A DNA stretch of 64,000 nt from VHCN01 sp964589935. Lineage in GTDB: Bacteria > Verrucomicrobiota > Verrucomicrobiia > Limisphaerales > VHCN01. Position 1 is the first letter of the stretch. Every line of letters starts with the position of its first letter. The notes below the pieces were generated by a model, which did no database searches, had not been told where the DNA came from, and worked only from the letters and a program-made list of their open reading frames with translations. Of the stretch, positions 16,332-24,216 are shown piece by piece. The position numbers and the translations under genes are program-made. Location of the stretch: the NCBI GenBank assembly GCA_964589935.1, contig CAZPVD010000015.1:1-64000 (forward strand), read 5' to 3'.

Positions 16332-16491
16332 AGCCACGGATGGAACACGGACAAAACACGGACGAAAAAACAAAACGCAGAGGCGCAGAGGCGCGGAGAA
16401 CAGGAGAAGCGGGGCGCGAAGTTTCTCTCCGCGTTTTCCACTTCCCCGCGTTATTTCAAATCCGTGTTTTGTCCGTGTTCCATCCGTGGCT
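16332..16491. repeat. Palindromic element with 31-bp perfect terminal inverted repeats
   Basis: The arm at 16332-16362 (starts AGCCACGGATGGAACACGGA) is the exact reverse complement of the arm at 16461-16491 (ends GTTCCATCCGTGGCT). The 98-bp centre is purine-rich on one side (CGCAGAGGCGCAGAGGCGCGGAG) and partly self-complementary. It lies between the aldolase and ROK kinase genes and codes for nothing plausible. It is a MITE- or REP-like non-autonomous element by structure; no transposase is nearby. Confidence 0.85.
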
Positions 16492-16504
16492 AAAATTTTC
16501 CCGC

Positions 16505-17191
16505 TCACGCCCGGGCCGCGCGCGCGAGCTGCACGAAGTGCGCCGCCTGGCGCGTGAGTTCGGACCAGTTGTTCGCCGCGAGAATCTGCGGCGTCATCAG
16601 CGGCGAGCCGACGCCGACCGCCGCGCAGCCGGCCTTCAAGAATTCCGCGATGTTCGCGAGTGACACGCCGCCTGTCGGCACGATGCGCAAATGCGGCAGC
16701 GGCGCGCGCAGATTTTTGACGTAGCCCGGCCCGAGTGTGTCCGCGGGGAAAATTTTGACGAAGTCCGCGCCGGCCTCGTGCGCGAGCTGCGCCTCGGTGG
16801 GCGTGTAGGCGCCGAGCATCACGGGCCGGTCCAGTTCGCGCGCGGCGGCAGCGACCTCGGGCCGCAGAACCGGCGTGACAACAAACTCCGCGCCCGCGGC
16901 GATGGCCGCGCGGGCTGTGGCCGCGTCGAGCACGGTGCCGACGCCGATGACGGCGCGGTTGCCGAGGCGCGCCGTGGCCGCGCGAATGGCGTCAAGCGCG
17001 TTGGGCGTGGTCATGGTGATTTCGACGGCGATGACGCCGCCGGCGACGAGTGCGTCGCAGAGCGGCGGGACTTGCGCGGCGTCCTTCGTGCGCACGACGG
17101 CGATGACGCCGGGGTCGGTGAGGAGACGGATGATTTCGGGCTTGGAACGCATCAGCGCGGCAAGCTTATGCAAGCCGGCCGCGCTGTCCAA
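16505..17191 (-). CDS. eda: KDPG/KHG aldolase-type enzyme
   Basis: Class I aldolase that splits 2-keto-3-deoxy-6-phosphogluconate or related keto-acids. 228 residues from the first Met; a start at MRSKPEIIR (17152, 215 residues) fits the family length better. Key features: VEITMTTPNAL with the catalytic Glu, GVGTVLDAATARAAIAAGAEFVVTP shortened here as GVGTVLDA and EFVVTP, the Schiff-base Lys in ADFVKIFPA, and IVPTGGVSLANI. It is followed on the same strand by a ROK kinase after a palindromic element. Confidence 0.88.
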   Translation of the reverse strand: MDSAAGLHKLAALMRSKPEIIRLLTDPGVIAVVRTKDAAQVPPLCDALVAGGVIAVEITMTTPNALDAIRAATARLGNRAVIGVGTVLDAATARAAIAAGAEFVVTPVLRPEVAAAARELDRPVMLGAYTPTEAQLAHEAGADFVKIFPADTLGPGYVKNLRAPLPHLRIVPTGGVSLANIAEFLKAGCAAVGVGSPLMTPQILAANNWSELTRQAAHFVQLARAARA

Positions 17192-17236
17192 CAGAACTCT
17201 TAAGAAGTCGCCGATGAAACAATCAGCAGCGCAACA

Positions 17237-18017
17237 TCAGAAACCCTTGGTGCCCCAGATGTCGCCGACATTGTTGGAGAGGTCGAAGTATTTCATCGCC
17301 TGAATGTGTCCATCCACAAAAAGCGAATTCGCCCTCATGTCGTGCTTCGGCGCTGCCTGATGATCGCTCCCGGTATTGTATTGTCCGGCCCATGACGGTG
17401 ACTGCCATGTGGCGAACCAAGTTTTATAGGTGCAGTTTGGAATGGTTGGGTTTGATCCCGGAACCTGCGGGATGCCCACGTCGCCCATTAGCCAGATGTC
17501 ACTTGTGCGGTTGATCTGGCTGACATAGAGGCTGCCCTGTGGCAGGCCGGTGCCGTTGTTGGTCGCATATTTAATGATCGTGGCTTCGATTACACCGTAG
17601 CCGTCCCCCCCCCCCCGCAGTGAGTTCCGCATCCAAAACTGAGGGGCAACGCCACACCGGCTTGATATTTGCAGCGCCGGCAGGAGGGATTGGCGGGAGG
17701 TAGTTCAGGGTTGGCATGAACTGCCACCACCAGAAATTGCCATAACCCGGTGCTTGATATGCATACTGGTTCAGCGGCGGGAATCGCCCCGAATAATCGT
17801 CAGCGTAAAGCATGAAGGCTGTGCCGATCTGCTTCAAATTGTTCACGCACAGCGACTGCTTGGATTTGCGCTTCGCGCTGGCGAGGGCGGGCAGCAGCAG
17901 CGCTGCAAGAATCGCGATGATCGCAATGACAACCAGCAGCTCAATGAGTGTAAAGGCCACCCGCGCCGCGTTGCTGCGGCGCTCAGAGCAGGAACGAAAC
18001 ACTTTCAACAGATGCAT
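17237..18017 (-). pseudogene. Pseudopilin (prepilin-type leader) gene interrupted by a frameshift at G12
   Basis: The first part (18017 to about 17616) has the type IV leader FTLIELLVVIAIIAILAALL. The second part (to 17237) carries the C-terminal SLFVDGHIQAMKYF block of the H-X9-DG pseudopilin family common in this phylum. The frames differ by one base and meet exactly at a run of 12 G on the coding strand (C at 17605-17616). Losing one G would give one frame of roughly 260 residues, normal for the family. The break may be a sequencing error, a slippery phase-variable tract or true decay. The leader would be cut by the prepilin peptidase at 24217-25311. Confidence 0.8.
17605..17616 (-). repeat. 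Run of 12 G (coding strand) at the pseudopilin frameshift
   Basis: Twelve consecutive C on the plus strand, by far the longest homopolymer I saw in the window. It sits at the junction of the two reading frames of the pseudopilin gene. A one-base contraction restores the frame. Confidence 0.9.
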
Positions 18018-18135
18018 AAGCCATGAAATGGACGCAAAACCGATGGTTCAATTCATTCGGTAGCACCTGCGTCTGCCCACGTCAACCCGCATTTCGCGCG
18101 GGACAGCCGGGCGGGAAGTTTTGCGGCGGGCGGCG

Positions 18136-18405
18136 CTACTTCGCCGCGACCGCGTTCACGGTCAGCGTGAGGCGGGATTTCTTGCGGTCAGCGGTGGCGC
18201 GCTTGACGACGCCGAACTTCACGGCCTTGTCGAACGCGGAACAGACGTCGCGCAGCGATGCGGCGGCCTCGTCCTTCTTGCCGGCGGTGACGAGGGCGCG
18301 GAGATTTTTCTCGGCGCGCTTGAGGCGCGTCTGGACGCTGCGGTTGCGAAGGTGCTTGCGCTCGTTGCTGCGGACGCGGCGCTCGGCGGACTTGGTGTTC
18401 GGCAT
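18136..18405 (-). CDS. rpsT: 30S ribosomal protein S20
   Basis: Primary 16S rRNA-binding protein of the small subunit. 89 residues, highly basic, starting MPNTKSAERRVRSNERKHLR, with the family's KRAEKNLRALV and KAVKFGVVKRATADRKKSRL. Length is normal. It stands alone on the minus strand, upstream of the broken pseudopilin gene and divergent from the MDR oxidoreductase. Confidence 0.96.
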   Translation of the reverse strand: MPNTKSAERRVRSNERKHLRNRSVQTRLKRAEKNLRALVTAGKKDEAAASLRDVCSAFDKAVKFGVVKRATADRKKSRLTLTVNAVAAK

Positions 18406-18533
18406 AACAATTTCTCAGTTCAAACAGGGCGGACACGGTAGCGATTCGAGCGGCAATGTCAACGGCGGTTCTGCGGCGGCGGGCGGGACGGTTTGGCCTT
18501 GTTCCGCCGCGCGGGAAGGGGTTCACTCGCCGC

Positions 18534-19562
18534 GTGAAAGCCCTCCAGCTCACGGCGCACGGCAGCCCGGGACAGTTCGCGCTGCGCGACGTGCCCGACC
18601 CGCAGCCCGCCGCCGACGAGGTCGTCGTGCGCGTGCGCGCGTGCGGGCTGAACCGGCTCGATCTCTGGGTCGAGGCCGGCTCGCTGCCAGTCGCGATCCA
18701 ACTTCCGCGCACGCCGGGCAGCGAGGCCGCCGGTGAAATCGCCGCGCTCGGCGCGGACGTGGACCAGTGGCGCGTCGGCGACCGCGTGGCGGTGCAGTCG
18801 AACCTCTTCTGCGGCGGGTGTGAATTCTGCCTGCGCGGCGAAGAAAGCATCTGTCTCAACAGCCGGCTGCTCGGCGTCGAGCGCGACGGCGGCTTCGCGG
18901 AACTGGTCTGCGTGCCCGCGCGCGCCATCGAGGCGCTGCCGGAGAACGTGGACTTCGAGACCAGCGCCGCGCTCACGCTCGCGGGCAGCACGGCGATGCA
19001 CATGCTCACCGACCGCGCCGAAGTCCGCCTCGGCGACTGGGTGCTCGTGATCGGCGCTTCGAGCGGCGTCGGCTCGGCGGCAATCCAGATCGCGCGGCAC
19101 CTCGGCGCGCACGTTATCGCCACCGGCTCGACGCAGGCAAAGCGCGACCTCGCGCTGCGGCTCGGCGCGCATCACGCCGTGGATTCAACTGTCGCCGACT
19201 GGCCCGCCGAAGTGCGCCGGCTCACGAACAAGCGCGGCGTGGATCTCGTCGTCGAGCACGTCGGCGGCGAGGTGCTCACGAAAGTGTTTCACTGCCTCGC
19301 GCGCGGCGGCGCGGTGGTCACGTGCGGCGCGACGGCGGGGCGCGAAGTTCCGATGAACCTGTGGCCGTTCTTCGTGAAGCAGCACCGGCTCATCGGCAGT
19401 TACGGACGCAACCACGCGGACTTTCGCGCCACGCTCGAATGGGCCGCCGACGGCCGGCTCAAGCCGGTGATTGACCGCGCGTTCCCGCTCGCGGACGCCG
19501 CGCAGGCTTACGCCGCGCTGCGCGGCCGCGGCGTCATGGGCAAGGTGCTCGTCAAGCCGTAG
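18534..19562 (+). CDS. Zinc-containing MDR-family alcohol dehydrogenase/oxidoreductase
   Basis: NAD(P)-dependent medium-chain oxidoreductase of 342 residues from GTG at 18534 (VKALQLTAHGSPGQF); the 26 upstream in-frame residues look non-coding. It has a GroES-like domain with the structural zinc Cys cluster CGGCEFCLRGEESIC (about residues 92-106) and a Rossmann domain with VIGASSGVGSAAIQIA. The substrate cannot be read from the sequence. DUF47 and pit follow on the same strand after 48 bp but are functionally unrelated. Confidence 0.88.
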   Translation: MKALQLTAHGSPGQFALRDVPDPQPAADEVVVRVRACGLNRLDLWVEAGSLPVAIQLPRTPGSEAAGEIAALGADVDQWRVGDRVAVQSNLFCGGCEFCLRGEESICLNSRLLGVERDGGFAELVCVPARAIEALPENVDFETSAALTLAGSTAMHMLTDRAEVRLGDWVLVIGASSGVGSAAIQIARHLGAHVIATGSTQAKRDLALRLGAHHAVDSTVADWPAEVRRLTNKRGVDLVVEHVGGEVLTKVFHCLARGGAVVTCGATAGREVPMNLWPFFVKQHRLIGSYGRNHADFRATLEWAADGRLKPVIDRAFPLADAAQAYAALRGRGVMGKVLVKP

Positions 19563-19610
19563 AAAAAAATCCGTGCGAACGGCGCGGCCTTGTGTGACAA
19601 CTGCCGCGCT

Positions 19611-20240
19611 ATGTTTTCCCTTCAACGGCTCCTCGGCAAAGAGGACAAGTTTTTCGACCTGCTCGAAGGCAGCGCGGAAGAGGCCCGCGCCAGCGTGCAG
19701 ACGCTCATCAAAATCAGCCGCGCGCCCGAACAGCCCGGTGTGACGGACGAACTCGCCGAGTCCCGGCGCAAGGGAAAAAAGATCACCGAGGAGATTTCCG
19801 CCGCCGTCTGCACCACGTTCGTCACCGCGCTGGAACGCGAGGACATCGAGGCGCTCTCCAACGCGCTCTACAAGATTCCCAAGACGGTCGAGAAGTTCGT
19901 CGAGCGCATGAGCATCGCGCCGCACGTCGTCAAGGGCGCGGACTTCTCCCGCCAGGCGCACCTGCTCGACCAGGCCACCGAGACGCTCGTCGCGCTCGTC
20001 AAGTGCCTCCGCCGCGGCGCGAGCATCGAGGAAGTCAGGACGCTCAACGACAAATTGCAGAAGGCCGAGGGCGACGCGGACAAGGCCATCCTCGAACTGC
20101 TCCGCGACCTTTACAGCGGCAGGCACGATCCGCTGAAAGTTTACGTGCTCAAGGACCTCTACGAACTCCTCGAGCGCGTGATGGACCGCTGCCGCGACGC
20201 CGGCAACGTGGTGCTGCACATCATCCTGAAAAATTCCTGA
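19611..20240 (+). CDS. DUF47/PhoU-like regulator of phosphate transport
   Basis: All-helical protein of 209 residues from ATG at 19611 (MFSLQRLLGKEDKFFDLLEG). The family is normally encoded beside Pit transporters and is thought to act as a regulator or chaperone, like PhoU. Typical segments are ITEEISAAVCTTFVTALEREDIEAL and its mirror-like second half ADKAILELLRDLYS..YVLKDLYELLERVMDRC (shown in part). The pit gene follows 12 bp after the stop, so they form an operon. Confidence 0.9.
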   Translation: MFSLQRLLGKEDKFFDLLEGSAEEARASVQTLIKISRAPEQPGVTDELAESRRKGKKITEEISAAVCTTFVTALEREDIEALSNALYKIPKTVEKFVERMSIAPHVVKGADFSRQAHLLDQATETLVALVKCLRRGASIEEVRTLNDKLQKAEGDADKAILELLRDLYSGRHDPLKVYVLKDLYELLERVMDRCRDAGNVVLHIILKNS

Positions 20241-20252
20241 CGCCCGCGCCGC

Positions 20253-21353
20253 ATGACGCTCGTCCTCACCGTCGTATTTGTGGCGCTGGTGTTTGAATAC
20301 ATCAACGGCTTCCACGACACGGCCAACTCCATCGCCACCGTCGTCTCGACGAAGGTGCTCACGCCACGCGAAGCGATTCTGCTGGCCACGGCCACCAACC
20401 TCATCGGCGCGATGGTCGGCACCGCTGTGGCGAAAACAATCACGTCCGGCCTCGTTGACGCCAGGTTCGTCTCCTCCCACACCATCATCTGCGCGCTGCT
20501 CGGCGCGATCGTGTGGAACCTCCTCACGTGGTGGTTCGGGATGCCGAGCAGTTCGACCCACGCGCTCGTCGGCGGTCTGGTCGGCGCGACCTTCGCCTCC
20601 GCGCACAATGAGTCGGCCGCCATCATCTGGTCCAAGCCGCCCTCCGCCACCGGCCACTGGTGGGAAGGCGCCGGATTGCTCTACAAGGTTGCGCTGCCGA
20701 TGGTCACGTCGCCCGTCGCGGGCCTTGTCATCGGGTTCCTTTTGATGTCGCTGTTGTATGCGCTGCTGCGCAACTGGAAGCCGCACACCGTCAACACGCT
20801 CTTCGGCAAACTCCAGTTGTTGAGCGCCGGTTACATGGGCTTCAGCCACGGCAGCAACGACGCGCAAAAAACCATGGGCATCATTGCGCTCTCGCTCGTC
20901 GCCGCGACGAAGGCCGGCATGCTCGACAACGCGCCGTCGTGGCTCGCCTTCCTCCACACGCCGGAAGCGGCGAAAGGCCAACCGCAGGAAATCGCGCTCT
21001 GGATCAAGGTCACCTGCGCCCTCACCATGGCCGCCGGCACCGCCGCCGGCGGATGGCGCATCATCAGGACGCTCGGCCACAAGATGGTGAAGATTCAACC
21101 CGTGAACGGATTCGCCGCCGAGACCACCGCCGCCACCGTGCTGCTCGTCGCGGCCAAGCTCGGCATGCCCGTCTCCACCACGCACGCCATCACCACGAGC
21201 ATCATGGGCGTCGGCTGCGCGAAGCGTTTCAGCGCGCTCAAGCTCGGCGTCGTCGAGCGCATCCTCTGGGCCTGGGTGCTCACGCTGCCGATGACCGCGC
21301 TCGTCGCCTACGCGCTCATGCACGGCGCGCAACTCGCCGGCTGGGTGAAGTAG
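20253..21353 (+). CDS. pit: PiT-family inorganic phosphate transporter
   Basis: Inner-membrane phosphate symporter of 366 residues with about ten membrane segments. The duplicated PiT signatures are present: FEYINGFHDTANSIATVVST in the N-terminal half, and GFSHGSNDAQKTMGIIAL followed by MPVSTTHAITTSIMGVG in the C-terminal half. Operon with the DUF47 gene. A 21-bp tandem repeat starts about 25 bp after its stop codon. Confidence 0.95.
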   Translation: MTLVLTVVFVALVFEYINGFHDTANSIATVVSTKVLTPREAILLATATNLIGAMVGTAVAKTITSGLVDARFVSSHTIICALLGAIVWNLLTWWFGMPSSSTHALVGGLVGATFASAHNESAAIIWSKPPSATGHWWEGAGLLYKVALPMVTSPVAGLVIGFLLMSLLYALLRNWKPHTVNTLFGKLQLLSAGYMGFSHGSNDAQKTMGIIALSLVAATKAGMLDNAPSWLAFLHTPEAAKGQPQEIALWIKVTCALTMAAGTAAGGWRIIRTLGHKMVKIQPVNGFAAETTAATVLLVAAKLGMPVSTTHAITTSIMGVGCAKRFSALKLGVVERILWAWVLTLPMTALVAYALMHGAQLAGWVK

Positions 21354-21378
21354 GCGGAAAACTTTCCAAGGGACGGTC

Positions 21379-21608
21379 GGGGAATCGCCGCCCGACTCCA
21401 CGGATGCGCCGGAAGATTCCACGGAATCACCAATCGGTTCCACGGAACCGACTCTCGATTCCTTGGAACCGGCTGGAGAATCCTTGGAACCGACACTCGA
21501 TTCATTGGAATCAACCGGCGAACCCTTGGAATCGGCGGATGATTCCTTGGAACCGACCCGCGATTCCACGGAATCGGCACTCGATTCCTTGGAATTTCGC
21601 GAAATTCC
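21379..21608. repeat. 21-bp tandem repeat, about 11 copies
   Basis: Eleven successive units begin at 21379, 21400, 21421, 21442, 21463, 21484, 21505, 21526, 21547, 21568 and 21589; the last is one base short. Most units follow the pattern WYGGAAyCGnnnnnCGATTCC (W=A/T), each with GGAATC/GATTCC dyads. On the plus strand the repeat is an open frame (21349-21945) of heptapeptides such as LEPTLDS and LESADDS; on the minus strand it is open too. The plus-frame product then continues into non-repetitive sequence that I cannot recognise. The intergenic stretch 21609-21826 shows nothing else that I can support. Confidence 0.9.
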
Positions 21609-21826
21609 AAAGCCCATTTTGGCCGCCGTTCAGGAATTACGCGCTGATTATCAGGCAGTTACAGCGAATCGGGCCTTTCCGGGCCTGGATTGCTCATTTT
21701 TGACCACCCCACTTTCCGCCTCCCGGCCTGCCCGGCGGAGATTTTGGGGCTTGGGATTTGGAGGCCTTTGCCGCAAACTCTGGCGCGTAGAACGCCCGGT
21801 GAAGTCGTTGAACATTTACCTGTTCG

Positions 21827-22231
21827 ATGTCGGTTCGCGCCATATCTTGTCTGTCAATAATGACCGTCATGTTGCTGCTTTGCGGCTGTATGACAGCGGC
21901 CTATTACTCGGGCAGAAACTCGGGCCGGGCCGATGCGAGCCGTGATCTTGAGAACAGCGTCGTAGTGTTGGGGACGGGGGGTCTTTTGTTGCGAAACGAG
22001 CGTGAATTTCCCCGGTTGCTTCGCGAGCGCTTCGGCATTGAGGAACGCCGTTTGGCAGGATGCTTGATGACCGATCGCAGCAAAGGATACGAGGCCGGTT
22101 ACCATCAAATCATGGATGCGGAAATTGAACGGCGTTTCGGCACAAACATCTGGGAACGGATAGAACAGGCGAGAGAAGACGCACGCAAACTTTACGAGGA
22201 GAAGCTTCGCAAAGCGCAGGCAGAACATTAG
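21827..22231 (+). CDS. Small exported lipoprotein-like protein of unknown function
   Basis: 134 residues. Hydrophobic N-terminus with a lipobox-like LLCGC (Cys21), then YYSGRNSGRADA and a charged helical C-terminus (residues about 95-134, rich in Glu, Arg, Lys) that may form a coiled coil. I do not recognise the family. The first codon may be ATG at 21827 or a later in-frame ATG at 21860 (MTVMLLLCGC). It is divergent in base composition from its neighbours (lower GC), which may point to acquisition. aroC follows after 91 bp. Confidence 0.6.
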   Translation: MSVRAISCLSIMTVMLLLCGCMTAAYYSGRNSGRADASRDLENSVVVLGTGGLLLRNEREFPRLLRERFGIEERRLAGCLMTDRSKGYEAGYHQIMDAEIERRFGTNIWERIEQAREDARKLYEEKLRKAQAEH

Positions 22232-22322
22232 CAGCGAAATCGTGTCATGGCTTGACTCCGCACGAAGGAGTTTGGAGCACTTCGTTTGACCTTCGCCGCG
22301 CTTTGCCGCAAACTCGGCGCGC

Positions 22323-23414
22323 ATGGGCAACACCTTCGGCCAACTCTTCCGCATCACCACCTTCGGCGAAAGCCACGGCGGCGCCGTGGGCGTCGTCGTG
22401 GACGGATGCCCGCCGCGCCTCGCGCTCACCGAGGCCGACATCCAGCCCGACCTCGACCGTCGCCGGCCCGGCCAGTCGCGCATCGTCTCGCCGCGCGACG
22501 AGACCGACACCGTGCAAATCCTCTCCGGCACCTTCGAGGGCCGCACACTCGGCACGCCCATCGCCATGCTCGTGAAAAACGAGGACGCCCGCAGCGAAGC
22601 CTACACGGAGATGAAGTCCAAGTTCCGCCCGTCGCACGCGGACTACACCTACTTCGCCAAATACGGCCTCCGCGCGTGGCCTGGCGGCGGACGCGCCAGC
22701 GCGCGGGAGACAATTGGCCGTGTCGCCGCGGGCGCGATTGCGAAGAAGATTTTGCGCGAACGCTTCGGCGTTGAAGTCCTCGCCTGCGTGCAGCAGGTGC
22801 AGCGGCTCATCGCGCGCGTGGACCCGGAGAAACTCACGCTCAAGCAAATCGAGTCCAACATCGTCCGCTGCCCCGACGCCGCGATGGCGGAGAAAATGAT
22901 CCGCCTCATCGAACGCACCCGCGCGGCGGGCGACAGCGTGGGCGGAGTCGTCGCGGGCGTGGCGCGCGGCGTGCCGGCGGGCTGGGGCGAGCCGGTCTTC
23001 GACAAGCTCGAAGCCGATCTCGCGAAGGCCATGTTGAGCCTGCCCGCGAGCAAGGGCTTCGACATCGGCTCCGGCTTCGGCGGCATCCTGCTCACGGGCC
23101 GCGAGCACAACGACGCCTTCCGCGCGCGCGGCGGGAAGGTGTTCACGACGACGAACCGCAGCGGCGGCATCCAGGGCGGCATCTCAAACGGCGCGACGAT
23201 TTATTTCCGCGTCGCGTTCAAGCCCACGGCCACGATTTTCCACGAGCAGGACACCGTGGACGTGAAGCTGAAGAACACCACGCTCAAGCCGCGCGGCCGC
23301 CACGACCCGTGCGTGCTCCCGCGCGCCGTGCCAATGGTCGAGGCCATGACCGCGCTTGTGCTCGCGGACCACGCGCTGCGGCAGCAGGCGCAGTGTGGGA
23401 AGACCTTAAGATAG
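22323..23414 (+). CDS. aroC: Chorismate synthase
   Basis: Last enzyme of the shikimate pathway, making chorismate from EPSP with reduced FMN. 363 residues. Signatures: GNTFGQLFRITTFGESHG at the N-terminus, RRRPGQSRIVSPRDETD, RPSHADYTYFAKYG and GGRASARETIGRVAAGAIA (the FMN-binding conserved region). Length and motifs are standard. Two other shikimate genes, aroE (25353) and aroK (49449), are in this window but not linked to it. Confidence 0.97.
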   Translation: MGNTFGQLFRITTFGESHGGAVGVVVDGCPPRLALTEADIQPDLDRRRPGQSRIVSPRDETDTVQILSGTFEGRTLGTPIAMLVKNEDARSEAYTEMKSKFRPSHADYTYFAKYGLRAWPGGGRASARETIGRVAAGAIAKKILRERFGVEVLACVQQVQRLIARVDPEKLTLKQIESNIVRCPDAAMAEKMIRLIERTRAAGDSVGGVVAGVARGVPAGWGEPVFDKLEADLAKAMLSLPASKGFDIGSGFGGILLTGREHNDAFRARGGKVFTTTNRSGGIQGGISNGATIYFRVAFKPTATIFHEQDTVDVKLKNTTLKPRGRHDPCVLPRAVPMVEAMTALVLADHALRQQAQCGKTLR

Positions 23415-23423
23415 TCGCGAGAT

Positions 23424-24161
23424 ATGCTGCGCACACGAAGGGTCCAGCTCTTCATTTTCATCGGCTGCTCGGCTACCATTGCCGTTCTGATATTCGTTAG
23501 CCCCTCGATGCTGCGCTCCTTCTTTTATCCCAAGCCGCGTGGGCTACCTCCGATCGTCAAGCAGACCACGGAACAGTTGCTTGCCAAGTTACACGCAGTG
23601 TTGGAGACAAACGCCCCGATAGTCGCACAGTCTCTCCAACGAGGTTTGTCCGATGCCCAGATTCAAGAGCTAGAGGCACAGGGAGGATTTCGACTCTCCG
23701 ACGACCTCAGAGCGCTCTACCGCTGGCACAATGGGATGCCCACCAACAGCACGGTTGGGCTGCTGCCGGGCCAGCGTTTCCTTCCCCTCGAACAGGTTGT
23801 CCGCGAACGAGCGCTCGTCCAGCAAGAAGTGAAATCTGCAACAGCGATTCAGCGCGCTGCATTCTCAATTGTATCGGGTCACAGGACGCCATGGATTCAT
23901 GTATTAGATGATGGCGCAGGAGACGGATACTTTTACGATCCGATGCGGGCAGACACGGAAGGTGCATTTTTCTACCACTTCGCCGAGGTAAGCCATTATT
24001 TATGGTTTCCATCACTTCGCAATTTCCTAGCGGGTGCCATCGAGTGTTACGAAAGTCGGGCGGTCAAAATTGCAACAGATGGGAAAGGCTTAGAGGAAGA
24101 TTCTGGTCGCTCGCAAAAGATATGGCGAAGGTTTGCCAAGAGCAGCGAGGATAGGAATTAG
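23424..24161 (+). CDS. SMI1/KNR4-family protein with N-terminal membrane anchor
   Basis: 245 residues. One transmembrane or signal-anchor segment (VQLFIFIGCSATIAVLIFV, about residues 7-25) is followed by an SMI1/KNR4 domain recognised from LSDDLRALYRWHNG, LLPGQRFLPLEQVV and PWIHVLDDGAGDGYFYDP. SMI1/KNR4 proteins often act as immunity or regulatory adaptors, but no toxin gene is adjacent. GC content is visibly lower than in aroC and the prepilin peptidase gene, so lateral acquisition is possible. Confidence 0.75.
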   Translation: MLRTRRVQLFIFIGCSATIAVLIFVSPSMLRSFFYPKPRGLPPIVKQTTEQLLAKLHAVLETNAPIVAQSLQRGLSDAQIQELEAQGGFRLSDDLRALYRWHNGMPTNSTVGLLPGQRFLPLEQVVRERALVQQEVKSATAIQRAAFSIVSGHRTPWIHVLDDGAGDGYFYDPMRADTEGAFFYHFAEVSHYLWFPSLRNFLAGAIECYESRAVKIATDGKGLEEDSGRSQKIWRRFAKSSEDRN

Positions 24162-24216
24162 TTTATAATTGAGTGGAAAGGTGCGGTGTTGGATTCGCGT
24201 CGCTGAACAACGGTTC

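Noticed and set aside
16332..16491. Possible transcription terminator
   Set aside because: The arms are 31 bp with a 98-bp centre, far larger than a terminator stem-loop, and no T run follows.
21379..21608. Possible CRISPR array
   Set aside because: The 21-bp units follow each other without spacers, so it is a tandem repeat. No cas genes are present.
19185..21617. 810-residue open frame on the minus strand
   Set aside because: It runs antisense to pit and DUF47 and consists of Arg/Glu/Asp/His-rich sequence, the usual mirror image of a GC-rich gene; only its first part reflects the 21-bp repeat.
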